From contig DATCYW010000103.1 in NCBI GenBank assembly GCA_036526255.1, forward strand, positions 1-8,242: a stretch of 8,242 nucleotides of DNA, in the 5' to 3' direction. Positions 5,514 through 8,242 of the stretch are shown here, in pieces; the first letter of the stretch is position 1; the number at the start of each line of letters is the position of its first letter. The notes under the pieces were generated by a model. That model was given only the letters and a program-made list of their open reading frames with translations. It was not told the origin of the DNA and did not search any database. The DNA is from Malonomonas sp036526255 (GTDB lineage Bacteria; Desulfobacterota; Desulfuromonadia; Desulfuromonadales; Geopsychrobacteraceae). Position numbers and translations under genes: made by a program.

Positions 5514-7214
5514 CTAGATGTGCTTCAGGCGCTTTTTTTCGTCATGCTCGTGGATAATTTCCTCGTCGGTCAGGTGACCGGTGTGATCCTCATGGCCGCG
5601 ACCGAAGACACCCTTCCAGTTGACGGTCGGCAACAGGTCACCATCGATGTCGCGCAGCGGCTTAGGTGCGTCGAACTGCTGGGTGGCCAGCGAAACGACC
5701 ACCAGGGTCACGACCGACCCGAGCAACCCGAGCGGCGAAGCAATGTAGAGTGCATCCCACATCGCCCAGTCGAAGTACAACCCCTCGATGCCGGGAGCGA
5801 CGTCGATGTTTGCGGCCATGGTCTCCGGCAGAAAGTAGAAGTAACCGGCAATCCAGACCGAGAAGCCGACGACGAAGGACGCCACAGCACCGACCTGATT
5901 GGCTTTCTTCCAGAAGAAAGCGGCGGCATAGGGGGCGAACAGGCCAACCAACAGAATCGACCAGGCGATAACCATCAGGTTGTAGATGGTCTGGAAATAC
6001 ATCGCCAGCACCAGCGCGGCGCAGGTGACGATCGGAATGAACAGCCGGGTGATCTTGAGGGTCTGCTCCTCGGTAATATCCTTGTTGATATACTTGGAAC
6101 CGTTGTAACCGATGACCGAGGCGGTTGCCAGTATCGCGCTATCCGAAGAGCTCATCAGCGCCGAGACCAGTGCTGAAACGAACAGGACGGTAAGGATTGG
6201 CGGCAGGTAGTCAACCGCGGCGAAGATCAGGATCTTGTTCATCGCGTCTTCGAGTCCCAGGCCGGGATTGATGTGAAAATAGATCATGCCGATCATCACC
6301 GGCAGCATGCCGACGGTCACGTAGAGCAGGGCCGCCCAGTAGCTTGAATGGGAAGCGACCTTTTCGCTCTTGGCCGAGAGCATGCGCTGCATCAGATCCT
6401 GGGCCGGAATGCTCCCCAAGCCGATGGCCATCACCGCGCCGAGCCAGTAGAGCCAGCCCTGGAGGCCTGTATAGTAAAAGAATCCGGCATTCTCCATCTC
6501 GACATTGGCCGCCGATTCCGGCGTCGGTATGAATGACCACTTGTTGATGCCGAGCACGTTGCTGGTGTCGTTGGCAAACAGTCCGTCCAGTCCACCGGCA
6601 TGCGGCAGCATATAGAAGAACATAATCACCAGACCGGCGACGATGATGATCATCTGGACTACGTCAGTCAGGGTAACCGCCCACATTCCGCCAAGATAGG
6701 TGTAGGCGATCAACAATACCGTCGCGACGACGATCCCGACCCAGAGGGGGATGCCGGCAAAAAAGTGCAGGATGGTGCCAAAGCCGACCAACTGGGCCCC
6801 GACCCAGCCGATCTCGGCAATCGAGATCGTCACCGTTGAGATGATCCCCATCCCCTTGCCGTAGCGGATATCGAAGATGTCGACCAGGGTCAGAAAGCGC
6901 CCCCGGCGCATGATGCGGGCAAAGAAGAAACCGGCCAGTAACAAACAGATTGCTGCCCCCCAAGGATCGAATATGACCCCCTGGTTGCCAAACAGATAGG
7001 CGTTGCCGGCGCCCCCCATGCAGGTACCGGAGCCGAACCAGGTCGCGAACAGCGTGCCGGTACAGAAAAACAGCCCCAAACGACGCCCCGCGACGAGGAA
7101 GTCGGTGCCGCCTTCGATCTTTTTCGAGGCATAGTAGCCAATATACAGCATCGCGGCCAGATAGAAGCCCAGGCCAATCAGCACCCAGTTGGCGTATTCA
7201 TATGTCGTTTCCAT
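5514..7214 (-). CDS. Sodium:solute symporter (SSS family)
   Basis: The 566-aa polytopic inner-membrane protein shows the hallmarks of the SSS family. These are YLGGMWAVTLTDVVQ (173-187), where relatives read 'Y...GG..avv.TD..Q'; a QRMLSAKS block (276-283); and the serine-rich SALVSALMSSSDSAILA (347-363) that forms the Na+ site in this fold. About 13 hydrophobic segments run from residue 10 to 510, after which a charged cytoplasmic tail has six histidines between 541 and 565. It should couple Na+ entry to uptake of an organic solute. The substrate is not readable from sequence; agmatine, putrescine or another guanidino compound is inferred from the following agmatinase gene. AGGAG lies 6 bases before the ATG. 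The porin gene ends 112 bases upstream. Confidence 0.9.
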   Translation of the reverse strand: METTYEYANWVLIGLGFYLAAMLYIGYYASKKIEGGTDFLVAGRRLGLFFCTGTLFATWFGSGTCMGGAGNAYLFGNQGVIFDPWGAAICLLLAGFFFARIMRRGRFLTLVDIFDIRYGKGMGIISTVTISIAEIGWVGAQLVGFGTILHFFAGIPLWVGIVVATVLLIAYTYLGGMWAVTLTDVVQMIIIVAGLVIMFFYMLPHAGGLDGLFANDTSNVLGINKWSFIPTPESAANVEMENAGFFYYTGLQGWLYWLGAVMAIGLGSIPAQDLMQRMLSAKSEKVASHSSYWAALLYVTVGMLPVMIGMIYFHINPGLGLEDAMNKILIFAAVDYLPPILTVLFVSALVSALMSSSDSAILATASVIGYNGSKYINKDITEEQTLKITRLFIPIVTCAALVLAMYFQTIYNLMVIAWSILLVGLFAPYAAAFFWKKANQVGAVASFVVGFSVWIAGYFYFLPETMAANIDVAPGIEGLYFDWAMWDALYIASPLGLLGSVVTLVVVSLATQQFDAPKPLRDIDGDLLPTVNWKGVFGRGHEDHTGHLTDEEIIHEHDEKKRLKHI

Positions 7215-7248
7215 AGCTAACTCCTGATGACATTGGATTTAAGACCGT

Positions 7249-7274
7249 CGGGAGTATTTTAAAAAAGTCTCCCG
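7249..7274. repeat. Hairpin in the porin-symporter gap
   Basis: CGGGAG (7249-7254) and CTCCCG (7269-7274) form a 6-bp stem around an AT-rich loop that can add four inner A-T pairs. Neither side is followed by a T-run. It lies in the leader of the symporter gene, 35 bases before its start codon, and may separate porin and symporter expression. The remainder of the gap has no recognisable element. Confidence 0.4.
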
Positions 7275-7326
7275 CGCAATATCTTAGCCCTGCAACAAAC
7301 AGCAAATCCTCAACAGCTCACCGGCC

Positions 7327-8073
7327 TCAGAAACTGAAGGTGATCGTCAGACCGACGGCCATTTCGTCGTCAATCCCGGCAAGATCCTCGGCATCGTCGC
7401 TGATCGGGGCTGAATAAAGGAACGTCGGGCTCAAAAAGAGCTGCTCGGTCATGGCGTAGTCGAGCGACGCACCGAATTCGGCATTTTGCCAACCGCTGAA
7501 ATCTTCGCTGACTGAGTAATTTTCCTGGTTATAGCCGACGCTGGCGCTCAGGCTCAGGGTCAGGGCGTCGGAAATCTCAATGTCATGGCCAATCGACAGG
7601 ACATAAAACAGGCCATCGGCTTCAGACTTGTCCCAATCCCAGTAGACGGTCAGAGCCGGATTCAAAATGGTATTCAAGCCCACTGACAAGTAGGCCTCAT
7701 TGGTATCGTCTGCCTCATCGAGAAGGTAATAAACATTGCCGAGACTGACCGAAACGGTTTCATTCAGATCGAAGGTGTAATCAAGGGTCAAATCGGTTTC
7801 ATTCCAGCCGGAATCGATCCCTTCACCCGCGTCACTGGACAACTGCGCATTGCTCCAGACACTCAAGGTAAAACCAGCGGCGCTGAAATCCGCCCCGCCT
7901 TGCACCACCGGCTGACTGCCGCTCAGGTCGAAACCACGCCACAGGTACTTATCGAACACCCCGACATAGACATCCCCTTCGAACTCAACTTCAGCAGAGG
8001 CAACAGCAACCAGACCAACCGACAGGGCCAGTAAAAAGGCCAGCATAACTCCCGTTTTTCTTAACTGATTCAT
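7327..8073 (-). CDS. TorF/Gcw_chp-family putative outer-membrane porin
   Basis: The 248-aa product starts with a signal peptide: basic MNQLRK, a hydrophobic core at 8-24, and an ASA|E cleavage site after residue 27. The mature part is rich in alternating beta strands and ends in Phe (TFSF), the signature of outer-membrane barrels. The segment YLWRGFDLSGSQPVVQGGAD (43-62) matches the conserved start of the Gcw_chp/TorF family, whose members read about 'Y.fRGisqs...pavQGg.dy'. The family is called porin-like, but few members have been tested. The mature chain is very acidic, which would suit passage of cations. AAGGAG stands 7 bases before the ATG. The gene begins 30 bases after the stop of the upstream gene and precedes the symporter, so it may supply the outer-membrane step for the same solute. 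Confidence 0.85.
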   Translation of the reverse strand: MNQLRKTGVMLAFLLALSVGLVAVASAEVEFEGDVYVGVFDKYLWRGFDLSGSQPVVQGGADFSAAGFTLSVWSNAQLSSDAGEGIDSGWNETDLTLDYTFDLNETVSVSLGNVYYLLDEADDTNEAYLSVGLNTILNPALTVYWDWDKSEADGLFYVLSIGHDIEISDALTLSLSASVGYNQENYSVSEDFSGWQNAEFGASLDYAMTEQLFLSPTFLYSAPISDDAEDLAGIDDEMAVGLTITFSF

Positions 8074-8103
8074 GACACAACTCCTTGTAAAGGCAGGGAG
8101 GGT

Positions 8104-8242
8104 TCAATCCCTCGATAATAAAAGCAGGGCCTTGCCCAGCTGGCGTCGTTTCGCGGCCGGGCTCCCCTGAGTGGCGCGTTGCTTCATCTGCAGCCCTTTG
8201 AGCTTGACCAGCGCGGGGGTCTTTTCCTGAAACAGCAGCGCG
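8104..8242 (-). CDS. Unidentified protein, C-terminal fragment (partial)
   Basis: The last 45 codons of a minus-strand gene enter from the right edge and end in TGA at 8104-8106. Codon third positions are G/C-rich like the neighbouring genes, and the frame is open throughout. The fragment is strongly basic and ends ALLLLSRD, with KLKGLQMKQR near the middle. I recognise no family from this piece. The 30-base distance to the porin start suggests both lie in one transcript. Confidence 0.55.
   Translation of the reverse strand, partial: ALLFQEKTPALVKLKGLQMKQRATQGSPAAKRRQLGKALLLLSRD

Noticed and set aside
5520..6176. A 218-codon open frame on the plus strand inside the symporter gene
   Set aside because: Antisense to a clearly conserved membrane protein; its His/Gln/Arg/Asp-rich composition is typical of a shadow frame of high-GC DNA.

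Overview
The window looks like chromosomal DNA of an anaerobic Gram-negative bacterium with fairly high GC. The best guess is a Desulfuromonas/Pelobacter-like member of the Desulfuromonadota. The clues are the N-terminus of a tungsten-type aldehyde ferredoxin oxidoreductase (an enzyme of anaerobes), an outer-membrane beta-barrel protein with a signal peptide and C-terminal Phe (two membranes), and strong Shine-Dalgarno sites ahead of most genes. The taxon is inferred, not proven.

Layout. Most genes lie on the minus strand and read right to left: the C-terminus of an unidentified protein (8104 to the window edge), a TorF/Gcw_chp-type putative porin (7327-8073), a sodium:solute symporter (5514-7214), an agmatinase-family ureohydrolase (4347-5294), a putrescine aminotransferase (205-1608), and the start of an aldehyde ferredoxin oxidoreductase (1-127). 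Three plus-strand genes sit between agmatinase and aminotransferase: a short-chain dehydrogenase (2473-3249), a NimA-like FMN-binding PNPOx-family protein (3446-3913) and a double-zinc-ribbon protein with one C-terminal membrane helix (3962-4216). A perfect 22-bp inverted repeat at 4273-4318 separates the convergent zinc-ribbon and agmatinase genes. A gene-free stretch of about 860 bp (1609-2472) separates the divergent aminotransferase and dehydrogenase genes. It contains several inverted repeats and a candidate sigma-54 promoter.

How the genes may work together. The minus-strand genes can be read as a polyamine route. The porin and Na+ symporter would bring in a cationic guanidino compound or polyamine, agmatinase would split agmatine into putrescine and urea, and the aminotransferase would convert putrescine to 4-aminobutanal. 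The aldehyde ferredoxin oxidoreductase could then oxidise the aldehyde to 4-aminobutyrate with ferredoxin as acceptor, in place of the NAD-dependent dehydrogenase used by aerobes. The first enzymes are supported by sequence. The transporter substrate and the aldehyde step are inferred from gene order. A wobble-compensated intrinsic terminator lies between the aminotransferase and oxidoreductase genes, with almost no room for a promoter after it, so the oxidoreductase is probably expressed by read-through. No tRNA, rRNA, CRISPR array, insertion sequence or phage gene was seen.
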